Source of the DNA: JAVBKB01 sp031554275
Lineage (GTDB): Bacteria; Bacillota; Bacilli; JARBTR01
NCBI GenBank assembly: GCA_031554275.1
Contig: JAVBKB010000066.1
Coordinates: 1-20,037, forward strand
Reading direction: 5' to 3'
Length of the DNA: 20,037 bases
Positions within the stretch are counted from its first letter, which is position 1, and each line of letters starts with the position of its first letter. Positions 1-6,614 of this stretch are shown piece by piece. A program made the translations under genes and the position numbers. Under the pieces are notes generated by a model, which did not search any database, was not told the origin of the DNA, and saw only the letters and a program-made list of their open reading frames with translations.

Positions 1-32
1 ACTACAATTTTTAAAAATGGAGGTTGCGCAAA

Positions 33-1253
33 ATGAAGAGGAATTGGAAGATGATGGCGATATTTGTACTAGGTACTTCAACAATTATTGGGACTGTTGA
101 TGTGAGCGCAGCAAATTCTATTAATGCTGACAAGGCCAAACAAATTTCTTTGGCCAAAGCTGGTGGTGGGTTTGTTGTTAAAGTGGAAAAGGATTATGAA
201 AAAGGGGTACGAGTGTACGAGATTGACATCCTGAATGGTACAACAAAGTATGATATAACAGTTCAAGAAAGCAATGGAGCGATTCTGAAGTTTGAAACTG
301 AATACAGACAAACAGCGGAAACGCCCGTAGCAGGTAATCCGACATCAATTTCAGCAGAAGCAGCCAAACAAATTGCCCTGACCAAAGCTGGTGGTGGAAC
401 AGTGACTAGATTTGAAACGGATATTGAAAATGGCATACAAGTGTACGAAATAGAAATCTTGAATGGCATGACAGAATACGATGTAACGGTTCAGATAAGC
501 AATGGAGCGATTTTAAAATTTGAAACAGAAAACAGGCAGGTAGTTGAACCACCAGCACCAACTACGAATCCAGAACCAAGTACGCCAACACCAAGTACGA
601 ATCCAGAGCCAAGTACGCCAACACCATCAATTACAACAGTATCTGCGAAACAAATTGCCTTGACCAAAACAGGTGGAGGAACGATCACAAAATTTGAAAC
701 AGACACTGAAAATGGTATAAAGGTGTATGTAGTTGAGATCTTAAATGGCTCAACCGAATACGATGTTACTGTTCAGACAAGTAATGGAGCGATTCTGAAA
801 TTTGAATCTGAAAAAAAACAAACTGCAGTGTCGCCAGCAACAACAACTACAAATCCAGCCCAAATTACAACAGAATCTGCGAAGCAAATCGCCCTGTCCA
901 AAACAGGTGGAGGCACAGTCACAAAATTTGAAACGGACACTGAAAATGGTGTAAAAGTGTATGAAGTAGAAATCCTAAATGGCTCAACCGAATATGATGT
1001 TACAGTCCAAGCAAGCAATGGAGCGATTCTGAAATTCGAATCTGAAAAAAAACAAAGTTCAACAGCAACTGCTGGTAATGGAAAAAAGAATAGTGAAACA
1101 GCTAAAAAAAGCAACACTTCTGAGCAAAAACAAAATTCATCCCCACCAGTAGCGGATAGTAAAACAAACAAAAAACAGGCAAGTAATGATAGAGATGACG
1201 ACGATGATAGAGATGACGACGATGACAGAGATGATGACAGAGATAATGATTAA
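33..1253 (+). CDS. Secreted protein with four PepSY repeats and an Asp-rich C-terminal tail
   Basis: The protein is about 406 residues. An upstream in-frame TTG at 24 directly abuts the GGAGG at 19-23, so the ATG at 33, with 9 bases of spacing, is the better start. A basic N-terminus and hydrophobic stretch (about residues 3-25) ending near VSAAN form a Sec signal peptide. Four PepSY-like units of about 62 residues follow at roughly 29-91, 105-169, 201-262 and 280-341, each with A-K-Q-I-(A/S)-L, GGG, VYE-(I/V)-(E/D)-ILNG and SNGAILKFE. A Pro/Thr linker with two 11-residue units separates units 2 and 3. The C-terminus is Lys/Gln/Ser-rich, then almost all Asp with some Arg. No LPXTG, lipobox or C-terminal membrane helix is seen, so it is probably released or held by charge. 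PepSY domains are known as peptidase-inhibitory or propeptide modules. The same domain and tail type recur in the BlaR1-like protein at 1806-3254, suggesting a shared pathway. The exact role is unknown. Confidence 0.88.
   Translation: MKRNWKMMAIFVLGTSTIIGTVDVSAANSINADKAKQISLAKAGGGFVVKVEKDYEKGVRVYEIDILNGTTKYDITVQESNGAILKFETEYRQTAETPVAGNPTSISAEAAKQIALTKAGGGTVTRFETDIENGIQVYEIEILNGMTEYDVTVQISNGAILKFETENRQVVEPPAPTTNPEPSTPTPSTNPEPSTPTPSITTVSAKQIALTKTGGGTITKFETDTENGIKVYVVEILNGSTEYDVTVQTSNGAILKFESEKKQTAVSPATTTTNPAQITTESAKQIALSKTGGGTVTKFETDTENGVKVYEVEILNGSTEYDVTVQASNGAILKFESEKKQSSTATAGNGKKNSETAKKSNTSEQKQNSSPPVADSKTNKKQASNDRDDDDDRDDDDDRDDDRDND
117..1055 (+). repeat. Four coding PepSY repeats
   Basis: Coding repeats of about 185-195 bases lie at roughly 117-305, 345-539, 633-818 and 870-1055. 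Units 3 and 4 are the closest pair at DNA level, with long shared stretches around the Glu-Tyr-Asp-Val-Thr-Val and Asn-Gly-Ala-Ile-Leu-Lys codons. This suggests recent duplication or gene conversion. Unit 1 is the most divergent. Confidence 0.8.
564..629 (+). repeat. 33-bp tandem repeat coding a Pro/Thr linker
   Basis: Two near-identical 33-base units encode TNPEPSTPTPS twice. They form a flexible extracellular spacer between PepSY units 2 and 3. The copies differ at GAA/GAG in the Glu codon. Confidence 0.8.
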
Positions 1254-1267
1254 TATTGTAAGCGAGC

Positions 1268-1300
1268 AAGCTGTTAAGAAGAAATTTCTTAGCAGCTTTT
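1268..1300 (+). terminator. Rho-independent terminator after the PepSY-repeat gene
   Basis: A 13-bp stem (1268-1280 with 1286-1298, one G-T wobble) closes a 5-base loop. The right arm runs into TTTT at 1297-1300. The U-tract is short, but the stem is strong. It suggests the secreted protein and the blaI-like gene are separate transcription units. Confidence 0.7.
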
Positions 1301-1358
1301 CGCATGACTATGTTTTGTGAATTATTTGAATAACCGCATATGTACAATAATTGTGCTC

Positions 1359-1387
1359 TTGACAAACAAAAACTACAAATGTAGAAT
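1359..1387 (+). promoter_or_regulatory. Promoter of the blaI/blaR1-like operon
   Basis: The -35 box TTGACA (1359-1364) is perfect, the spacer is 17 bases, and the -10 box is TAGAAT (1382-1387). The repressor ATG is at 1429, giving a leader of about 35 bases with AGGAGG at 1415-1420. It is a strong vegetative-type promoter. Confidence 0.85.
1373..1384. promoter_or_regulatory. BlaI/MecI/CopY-type operator over the -10 box
   Basis: CTACAAATGTAG contains the family operator core TACA-nn-TGTA exactly, with one more matching base pair on each side. It covers the end of the spacer and the first bases of the -10 box, so bound repressor would block RNA polymerase. A second, poorer dyad, ACAATAATTGT, lies at 1344-1354 just upstream of the -35 box. 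Autorepression by the gene at 1429 is inferred from its family. Confidence 0.8.
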
Positions 1388-1428
1388 TTATAAAAATAGT
1401 GTTTTGAAAACTGTAGGAGGCTCTAACA

Positions 1429-1800
1429 ATGCCAATGAAAAAGATTCCAGATGCTGAGTTTGAAGTAATGAAGATTATATGGAACAATGAACCCCCGATA
1501 ACTACAAATCAAATTATTCAACAATTGGACAATGATAAGTCATGGAAGCAACAAACTGTTTTAACGCTTTTGGTAAGATTGGTTGAAAAAGGATTTCTTT
1601 CAAGTGAAAAAAAAGGTAAAGAAAGAAGCTACAGTCCAATTATTTCTAAAAAGGAATACTTAGAATTTGAAACAGGTGGATTTATAAATAAATTTTATAA
1701 AAATTCTCTTACCAGTTTACTCAATACATTTTACGAGGGACAAAAACTTTCGGAAAAGGATGTTCAAGAGCTTAAAAAATGGTTTCAAGATAAGAGGTGA
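1429..1800 (+). CDS. BlaI/MecI/CopY-family transcriptional repressor
   Basis: The protein is 123 residues, the usual size for the family. The start follows AGGAGG (1415-1420) with 8 bases of spacing. Residues about 5-75 form the winged helix: the opening IPDAEFEVMKIIW is typical, followed by the recognition-helix region WKQQTVLTLLVRLVEKGFL and the wing. The C-terminal part (about 80-120) is the helical dimerisation region that BlaR1-type signalling inactivates in studied members. It overlaps or abuts the BlaR1-like gene, so the two are translationally coupled. The operator at 1373-1384 implies autorepression. No beta-lactamase or PBP2a gene lies in the window, so the name blaI would imply a function not shown here. 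Confidence 0.92.
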   Translation: MPMKKIPDAEFEVMKIIWNNEPPITTNQIIQQLDNDKSWKQQTVLTLLVRLVEKGFLSSEKKGKERSYSPIISKKEYLEFETGGFINKFYKNSLTSLLNTFYEGQKLSEKDVQELKKWFQDKR

Positions 1801-1805
1801 TAATT

Positions 1806-3254
1806 TTGGAGAAGTTCATCCTAGAACTATTTGAAAACACTTTCATCATGTCGTTGATCATTGTAGTGCTTTATTTGCTCACTGCCGTTTTTTCAGAAAA
1901 ATTTTCAGCAAAATGGCGGTATTATGTCTGGTTGATCGTTGTGATAGGTTTGATTATTCCGGTTCGCCATGAAATGGAATCGGCAGCCTTTAACATCAGT
2001 CATATTTTCGATGTATTCCGAGATTCTCAAAATGGTGCCAACAATGTAGTGGGAGCACTAAAAAATCCGAATATCGTTTCAGCCACTTCAGCTACCAGTA
2101 ATAGCCTGTCAATGCTGACTGTTGTCACAATAATTTGGCTAATTGGTATTGTCGTTTCGATTGCCTACCTTTGGCTTAAGCATAGAAGGTTTAACAAAAT
2201 GGTGAACCGTTGGAGCCAATCAGTTGAAGATGCCGAAATTGTGGAAATGCTTTTGAAAGTTCAGAATACTTTAGATATCTCAGCAAAAATTACCCTAAAA
2301 ACATGCTCGTGCATCACTACTCCAATGCTAATCGGTCTGATTCAACCTGTTATTTTGTTGCCGAATTATAAGATACCAGAAGATGAGTTACAGTTTATTT
2401 TTAAACACGAACTTACCCATTTTAAGAGAAAGGACTTGTGGTTTAGATGTTTAACACTAGCCGCTGTCATAATAAATTGGTTTAATCCTTTTGTCTATTT
2501 AATGGCAAGAATTATTAATACAGAGTGCGAGGCATCATGTGATGAATTAGTGTTAAAGGATTGTGAATCAAAGCATAGAAGACTCTATGGGGAAACAATC
2601 ATCGGTTTGGCGAAAAAACAGTCAAAAGTAAAAACTAGCCTATCAACACAGTTTTATGGTGGTAAGCATGCGATCAAGAAAAGATTGTTCTCAATTCTGG
2701 ATACGAGCAAGAAGAAAAAATGGCTTGCTAGTCTTTGTCTACTCCTGATTTTTATGGCAACAATCGGTTCAGGTGCTTTTTTAGTAAACGCAAGTCAGCG
2801 TGCCATTACGGCAGATACTGCCAAATCAATTGCTCTAACTAGAACAAATGGCGGACAAATAGAAACACTTGAGTTAGATCAAACTGCTGGTAAAAATGTA
2901 TATGAAATTGAAGTAGTGAATGGTACAAAGAAGTACAAAATGGATGTTGATGGTAGCACGGGTGCTGTAATGAATTTTATGGAAAAATCAACGCCTATTG
3001 AAAGTGTGCCATTTATTGATGAGCAAAACACTGTTCAGGGCATTGATACAACCGGTGCTCAAGATGATGCAACCATTACTCCAGATGCTGCTCCAAACGC
3101 AACTGATCAACCAACACAGAGTAATGGTGGAAAAATTCCACCGCCGAGTTCAAACAATGACCTAGACGATGATAACGATAGCGACGATGATAATGACGAC
3201 TCAGATGATCAGGATGAGGCGGCGGATGATGATTTTGATGATGAGGACAGATAA
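1806..3254 (+). CDS. BlaR1-type M56 membrane metalloprotease sensor with a C-terminal PepSY domain
   Basis: The TTG at 1806 follows AAGAGGTGAT, close to the ideal ribosome site. A GTG at 1797 is also open but badly placed for it. The product is 482 residues. Membrane helices lie at about 10-29, 38-53, 102-123 and 218-237. The gluzincin motif HELTH is at 201-205 and the family's downstream E-x-E-x-x-C-D stretch at about 240-246. A last helix at about 307-327 crosses out. Known BlaR1/MecR1 proteins then carry a penicillin-binding sensor of about 250 residues. Here there is one PepSY unit (about 333-393: TAKSIALTRTNGG, VYEIEVVNGTKKY), a Thr/Pro/Gln linker and an Asp-rich tail from about 452. Signal-driven proteolysis leading to repressor loss is inferred from the family. 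The ligand is unknown and should not be a beta-lactam. Confidence 0.9.
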   Translation: MEKFILELFENTFIMSLIIVVLYLLTAVFSEKFSAKWRYYVWLIVVIGLIIPVRHEMESAAFNISHIFDVFRDSQNGANNVVGALKNPNIVSATSATSNSLSMLTVVTIIWLIGIVVSIAYLWLKHRRFNKMVNRWSQSVEDAEIVEMLLKVQNTLDISAKITLKTCSCITTPMLIGLIQPVILLPNYKIPEDELQFIFKHELTHFKRKDLWFRCLTLAAVIINWFNPFVYLMARIINTECEASCDELVLKDCESKHRRLYGETIIGLAKKQSKVKTSLSTQFYGGKHAIKKRLFSILDTSKKKKWLASLCLLLIFMATIGSGAFLVNASQRAITADTAKSIALTRTNGGQIETLELDQTAGKNVYEIEVVNGTKKYKMDVDGSTGAVMNFMEKSTPIESVPFIDEQNTVQGIDTTGAQDDATITPDAAPNATDQPTQSNGGKIPPPSSNNDLDDDNDSDDDNDDSDDQDEAADDDFDDEDR

Positions 3255-3390
3255 ATCTACTATGGCGAGTGTGCTAGTCACCGGACAACTGTATATCGTG
3301 ATGACTCAGCAGAAACGAAGGTACATAGAAAGCAGACTACCATTCGCCAGGGTCTTTTCCTCATTATAAAAGTTCAAGCAGAGAAAATTC

Positions 3391-3640
3391 CTAGAACATT
3401 CGTGTGGCTTCAACAGCCCTTTGCCAACCAGCATAATGCTCTGCGCGTTCCTCGACATCCGTATTCGGTTGAAATCTTGCGCCAACATTTTGCAGCTTAC
3501 TGATCTCGTCTAGGTCACACCACATTCCAACTGCTAAACCAGCTAGCAGCGCCGCACCAAGTGCTGTCGCCTCTTGATTATTGGCAACTTTAATTGGAAA
3601 ACCCAAAATATCACTTTGATGTTGGCACTGGAGCGCGTTT
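3391..3640 (-). pseudogene. glpK: Glycerol kinase (FGGY family) C-terminal remnant
   Basis: The minus frame ending in TAG at 3391-3393 reads through QSDILGFPI, ATALGAALLAGLAVGMW, DLDEIS, RFQPNTD and HYAGWQRAVEAT. This is the conserved C-terminal end of FGGY carbohydrate kinases, closest to glycerol kinase. Only about 80 codons survive of a gene of about 500 codons. The 5' side stops near 3640, where the sequence switches to a pepV remnant on the other strand. There is no start, so it is not functional. Xylulokinase or another FGGY kinase is a less likely origin. Confidence 0.75.
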
Positions 3641-3652
3641 GGTAGAAGTATC

Positions 3653-3901
3653 CAGAAGCCATTGGAATATATGCTTGATAAGGCAGCCACAGATGGGTTT
3701 ACTGTAAAGAATGTCGATGGTTTTGCGGGTCACATCAAGTTTGGACAGAGAAAAGAACTTATAGGTGTGCTAGGACATGTTGATGTAGTCCCTGAGGGTG
3801 CTGGTTGGGATTCTGATCCATATGGAGCGGAAATACGCGATGGGAAGATCTACGCACGTGGGGTTGATGACAAGGGTCAGCAACATTCATTGTATACTTA
3901 G
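3653..3901 (+). pseudogene. pepV: M20 dipeptidase PepV-like N-terminal remnant
   Basis: The frame encodes KPLEYMLDKAATDGF, NVDGFAGHIKFG, ELIGVLGHVDVVPEG, GWDSDPYGAEIRDGKIYARG and DDKG. These are the PepV N-terminal region with the metal-binding His-x-Asp of GHVDVVP and the bridging Asp of DDKG. One residue is missing before DDKG, and the frame then runs to TAA at about 3899-3901 with unrelated residues. The true N-terminus and more than 300 C-terminal residues are absent. It starts within about 15 bases of the glpK remnant, so two deletions or a rearrangement meet here. Confidence 0.75.
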
Positions 3902-4130
3902 AACTTAGCGTCATCACCGAACATAGGAAATGCAGCCCCACTGTTAACTAAGTCTGTCACTGTTCCTATCGGGAAGAACCCAACATCTTCTTAAAACATA
4001 GCTGACTATTCAATGTAGCCCTTTCGATCATTGACTGTTACTCCCATAATAATATCCTTTTGAATTTCGATGTCAATCCAGAAATCAGTTCGGCTTAACG
4101 CACCACACACGATTGTTTAGTGCTTGTAAC
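3902..4130. other. Non-coding or decayed stretch without a recognisable gene
   Basis: No credible gene is seen. Short minus-strand open stretches of about 30-36 codons occur, for instance about 4006-4116. They look protein-like but lack a start and ribosome site and match no family I recognise. They may be further remnants in the same decayed patch. Confidence 0.4.
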
Positions 4131-4179
4131 AAAAAAGAGTGAGCCGAAAGCGGATTTTCATCCACTTCCGACGCACCCT
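4131..4179 (-). terminator. Terminator of the YhgE-like gene
   Basis: Read on the minus strand, an imperfect hairpin is centred on a 4-base loop (4156-4159). It has paired blocks GGAT/ATCC and AAG/CTT and further G-C pairs out to about 4136/4179, and is followed by a run of six T (4131-4136 on the plus strand reads AAAAAA). It lies about 100 bases after the stop at 4280. Confidence 0.55.
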
Positions 4180-4279
4180 ATTCTTTTATGGTCGACTCAT
4201 ATTGAAGACAATTGCCTAATCCTACGAACGATCTTCTGAACTACAATCAATTCTCCGTTGGATCAATTTCGAAATTGAA

Positions 4280-5464
4280 TTACTGAGCAGCCACAGCTTT
4301 ATTAAATGCGGCAGATTTTTTAAATATCGCGCCTACTATAATCAATATACTCACCAGAATGATTCCCACCAATACAATGATTGAACCGCTTAAGTGAGTG
4401 CCGTTGTCAAAGAATAATAGATCTCTTAACCCATCGACTAGGAAACGCATTGGCAGCCAAGGATAAATCCAATTTTGATAAAAATTCGGCATAAATTCAG
4501 GTGCTAAGGCCAGAAGTGGTCCTCCGAAGAACATCAGTAAGGCGAAGATTCCGACTCCAGGAAATCCTACCCATAGTAACACTGAAGCAATCATTAAGAT
4601 AAACGCGAGACATGAAAGCGCAATAAATAAGAACGTTGGGATGAAATGTGGAATCGCTAGCCCGAGCAAGTGTTCAGCTAGCCATGTTAAACCGAATCCA
4701 ACGAAAAGCGCAACCACAGCACTCAAACACAGTTGGAACACCAAAGTCTTCAAGTTTTCTTTCCGATTGGAGCCAATCCATTTTTTTGATACTAAGAAAA
4801 AGAGCATTGCTCCCAATATACTTCCAATCCATACTGGTTGGAACAGCGAAACTGGAGCTACACCATTCATGCTCTTTGTGCCAATTTCATTGTAGTTGGT
4901 CATTTTCTTGGTGATCGGCATCACCAAACTTGCCGCTTGCTTTGGTGTAAGCGATCCATTTTGAGCTGTTACCCCATCAAGGATTTGTGTTCGAACAGTT
5001 GCACCTACACCATCTACTATCGTGTTCAGAATTTGATTAGCTGCCGTTGAAGCCATTGCGTTAGCGCCTTGGTTAACCATGATTTCTATTTCTGGGTTAA
5101 CTGGATCTAGTGTGCGAAATGTGGCTTGTTTGGCACTGAAATCACTTGGAATAATCAGTGCAGCGTAGCAATCTCTGGAATCCATCAATTTCTTCACGTC
5201 ATCCACATTGTCGACAACAACCCATTTAACCGCTTCTCCATCAGCTTGGCTTGATGTACTTTGAACTTTCTCAACAATGGTTTCACCCAGATTCATTTTC
5301 GGTTGACCAGTGATCTCAAGTCCTTTATCTAAATTAACAATTGCAATAGGTAATAGCTTTGGTGTTGATTTAGCACTTGGAATCAATATAAGTGCAAAAA
5401 TGAAGACAACAGCTAATGCAATAATCGGTGAAAGTAAAGCTAACTTCTCCTTAAATAGTTTCAT
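4280..5464 (-). CDS. YhgE/Pip-like ABC-2-type membrane protein (DUF3533-like)
   Basis: The protein is 394 residues. One membrane helix at 11-30 is followed by an extracytoplasmic domain of about 175 residues (IAIVNLDKG, KWVVVDNVDDVKKLMDSRDCYAALIIPSDFS). Five helices follow at about 209-226, 240-262, 272-296, 301-320 and 360-381. This one-plus-five layout with the VNLDKG and IPSDFS blocks is that of the YhgE/Pip and DUF3533 group, related to ABC-2 permeases. Members are linked to phage infection, secretion or drug tolerance, but the substrate cannot be told here. No ATPase gene is adjacent. The ATG has AGGAGA 9 bases upstream. A truncated TetR gene is divergently placed, so its original regulator seems lost. 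Confidence 0.82.
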   Translation of the reverse strand: MKLFKEKLALLSPIIALAVVFIFALILIPSAKSTPKLLPIAIVNLDKGLEITGQPKMNLGETIVEKVQSTSSQADGEAVKWVVVDNVDDVKKLMDSRDCYAALIIPSDFSAKQATFRTLDPVNPEIEIMVNQGANAMASTAANQILNTIVDGVGATVRTQILDGVTAQNGSLTPKQAASLVMPITKKMTNYNEIGTKSMNGVAPVSLFQPVWIGSILGAMLFFLVSKKWIGSNRKENLKTLVFQLCLSAVVALFVGFGLTWLAEHLLGLAIPHFIPTFLFIALSCLAFILMIASVLLWVGFPGVGIFALLMFFGGPLLALAPEFMPNFYQNWIYPWLPMRFLVDGLRDLLFFDNGTHLSGSIIVLVGIILVSILIIVGAIFKKSAAFNKAVAAQ

Positions 5465-5521
5465 ACATGTTTCTCTCCTAGGGTTTTGAATTAGACATAC
5501 TCTCTTTTAATGAACCTCGTG

Positions 5522-5571
5522 TTGATTTGTAGTCTTCGTGTAAATTATAATACGTTTGTGTAAAGTTACAA
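5522..5571. promoter_or_regulatory. Overlapping divergent promoters of the YhgE-like gene and the TetR stub
   Basis: On the minus strand there is a -35 TTGTAA (5566-5571), 16 bases and a -10 TATAAT (5544-5549) for the YhgE-like gene. On the plus strand there is TTGATT (5522-5527), 18 bases and TATAAT (5546-5551) towards the TetR stub. The two -10 boxes share the palindrome ATTATAAT. Confidence 0.6.
5535..5564 (+). repeat. Direct repeat with 20-bp period, probable operator
   Basis: TTCGTGTAAA (5535-5544) and TTTGTGTAAA (5555-5564) match at 9 of 10 positions. They are exactly 20 bases apart, about two helical turns, and lie within the overlapping promoters. They probably bound the TetR regulator whose gene is now truncated. 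Confidence 0.5.
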
Positions 5572-5636
5572 TAACCATTTTGATTCCTATCATCAAACAA
5601 CTTAAAAATGTTCATTTTCGTCAATAATTCTTTACG

Positions 5637-5774
5637 GTGAATAAAGGACTAGTTGATAGACGTGTTGCCAGAACCAAACGAATGATCCAAAGAAGCATTT
5701 GTTCCTTATTAAGTGAGAAAACCTTTGAAGAAATCACTGTGAATGATTTGACGCGTTATTTCCAAGCGCAATAA
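5637..5774 (+). pseudogene. Truncated TetR-family regulator (N-terminal stub)
   Basis: The 45-codon frame reads DRRVARTKRMIQRSI, LLSEKTFEEITVNDLT and then stops shortly after. This is the start of a TetR DNA-binding domain up to helix 2. The recognition helix and the whole ligand domain are missing. The break is near 5750, where the sequence becomes the 3' end of the convergent oxidoreductase gene. It sits divergently from the YhgE-like gene, the usual place for a TetR regulator of such genes. The GTG at 5637 has no ribosome site. Confidence 0.75.
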
Positions 5775-6420
5775 TATCAGCATTTTCCAACACTGGTTTT
5801 TCGTATCCGTTTCTAACCACTTCGATCATCGAGCGACCAATCATTTCGGAATCGACGATACTTTTTGAAAACACTCGTTTGATTAATGGATTAAAAGGGC
5901 GCATGATCGTGTAGAAAAACTGATACAATTTAGTCTTAGATCTAACACCATTCATTGGAATAATTGCACCTGGGCGAAACAGATAAACTGCCTTGAAGGG
6001 TAGCTTTAGCAAATCGTTCTCCGTTTTTCCTTTGACTCGCGCCCACATGACCTTGCCTTTCTCCGTACTATCCGTGCTTTGTCCCGTCACATAAGTGAAG
6101 GTCATGTTATTATTCAATCTAGCGAGTAGCTCGGCAACTGCCATCGTGATGTCATATGTAATCGCTGTATATTTCTCTTCGCCCATACCCACTGAGGAAA
6201 TGCCTAAGCAGAAGAAGCATGCATCGAATTGAAAAAGCTCCGCTTCATGCGCAGATAAATCCTTCACATCAGGAACGATCAATTCTGAAAATTTCTCATG
6301 CTGTACCCCTGTTGAGTTTCTTCCAATCGCAACTACTTTCTCTACATCCTGATCTCGCAGACATTCAATTAGCACACTTTGCCCAACCATTCCAGTTGCG
6401 CCAAACAGCAATATTTTCAT
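5734..6420 (-). CDS. NAD(P)-binding oxidoreductase (atypical SDR/epimerase-like)
   Basis: The protein is 228 residues and starts behind GGAGG with 5 bases of spacing. The N-terminal MKILLFGATGMVGQSV has the Rossmann G-x-x-G-x-x-G dinucleotide loop. FDACFFCLGISS, FTYVTGQSTD and AVYLFRPGAIIPM follow, as in the small NAD(P)H-binding proteins of the atypical SDR group. No typical YxxxK pair is obvious, so the reaction is not assignable. The last 8 or so residues (NNASNHSQ) lie antisense to the TetR stub. They are probably an acquired tail, because such proteins normally end about where ENADIIALG occurs. Confidence 0.82.
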   Translation of the reverse strand: MKILLFGATGMVGQSVLIECLRDQDVEKVVAIGRNSTGVQHEKFSELIVPDVKDLSAHEAELFQFDACFFCLGISSVGMGEEKYTAITYDITMAVAELLARLNNNMTFTYVTGQSTDSTEKGKVMWARVKGKTENDLLKLPFKAVYLFRPGAIIPMNGVRSKTKLYQFFYTIMRPFNPLIKRVFSKSIVDSEMIGRSMIEVVRNGYEKPVLENADIIALGNNASNHSQ

Positions 6421-6614
6421 AATTCCTCCAATTTGTATACGTGATTTTTTTCTAAAATCTCTACCTGATTCTATTGTTAAAAACAGAAAATATTTGTTGC
6501 AAACTATGTCCGGATTCGGGAATCAGAATTGGCAGTCTACTATCAATTCCAGCACTCTATAATAGGTAGTCCAACTTGATCACCAATATCCGCTAATTCG
6601 AAAAATCAAATCGG

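Noticed and set aside
773..1171. 132-codon minus-strand open frame inside the PepSY-repeat gene, and shorter ones at 263-469 and 491-706
   Set aside because: They repeat with the PepSY units because they are antisense to them. The sense frame has the signal peptide, the ribosome site and the domains.
1429..3254. Beta-lactam resistance regulators (blaI/blaR1 proper)
   Set aside because: The sensor lacks a penicillin-binding domain and no beta-lactamase or PBP2a gene is present, so a resistance role is not supported.
3169..3369. Plus-strand open frame overlapping the end of the BlaR1-like gene
   Set aside because: Its Met/Ile/Arg-rich product comes from reading the Asp-rich tail codons in another frame. 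It has no ribosome site.
4006..4116. Minus-strand open stretch encoding a protein-like segment around SRTDFWIDIE
   Set aside because: No start codon with a ribosome site, about 36 codons only, and no family recognised. It is mentioned only as possible decayed coding sequence.
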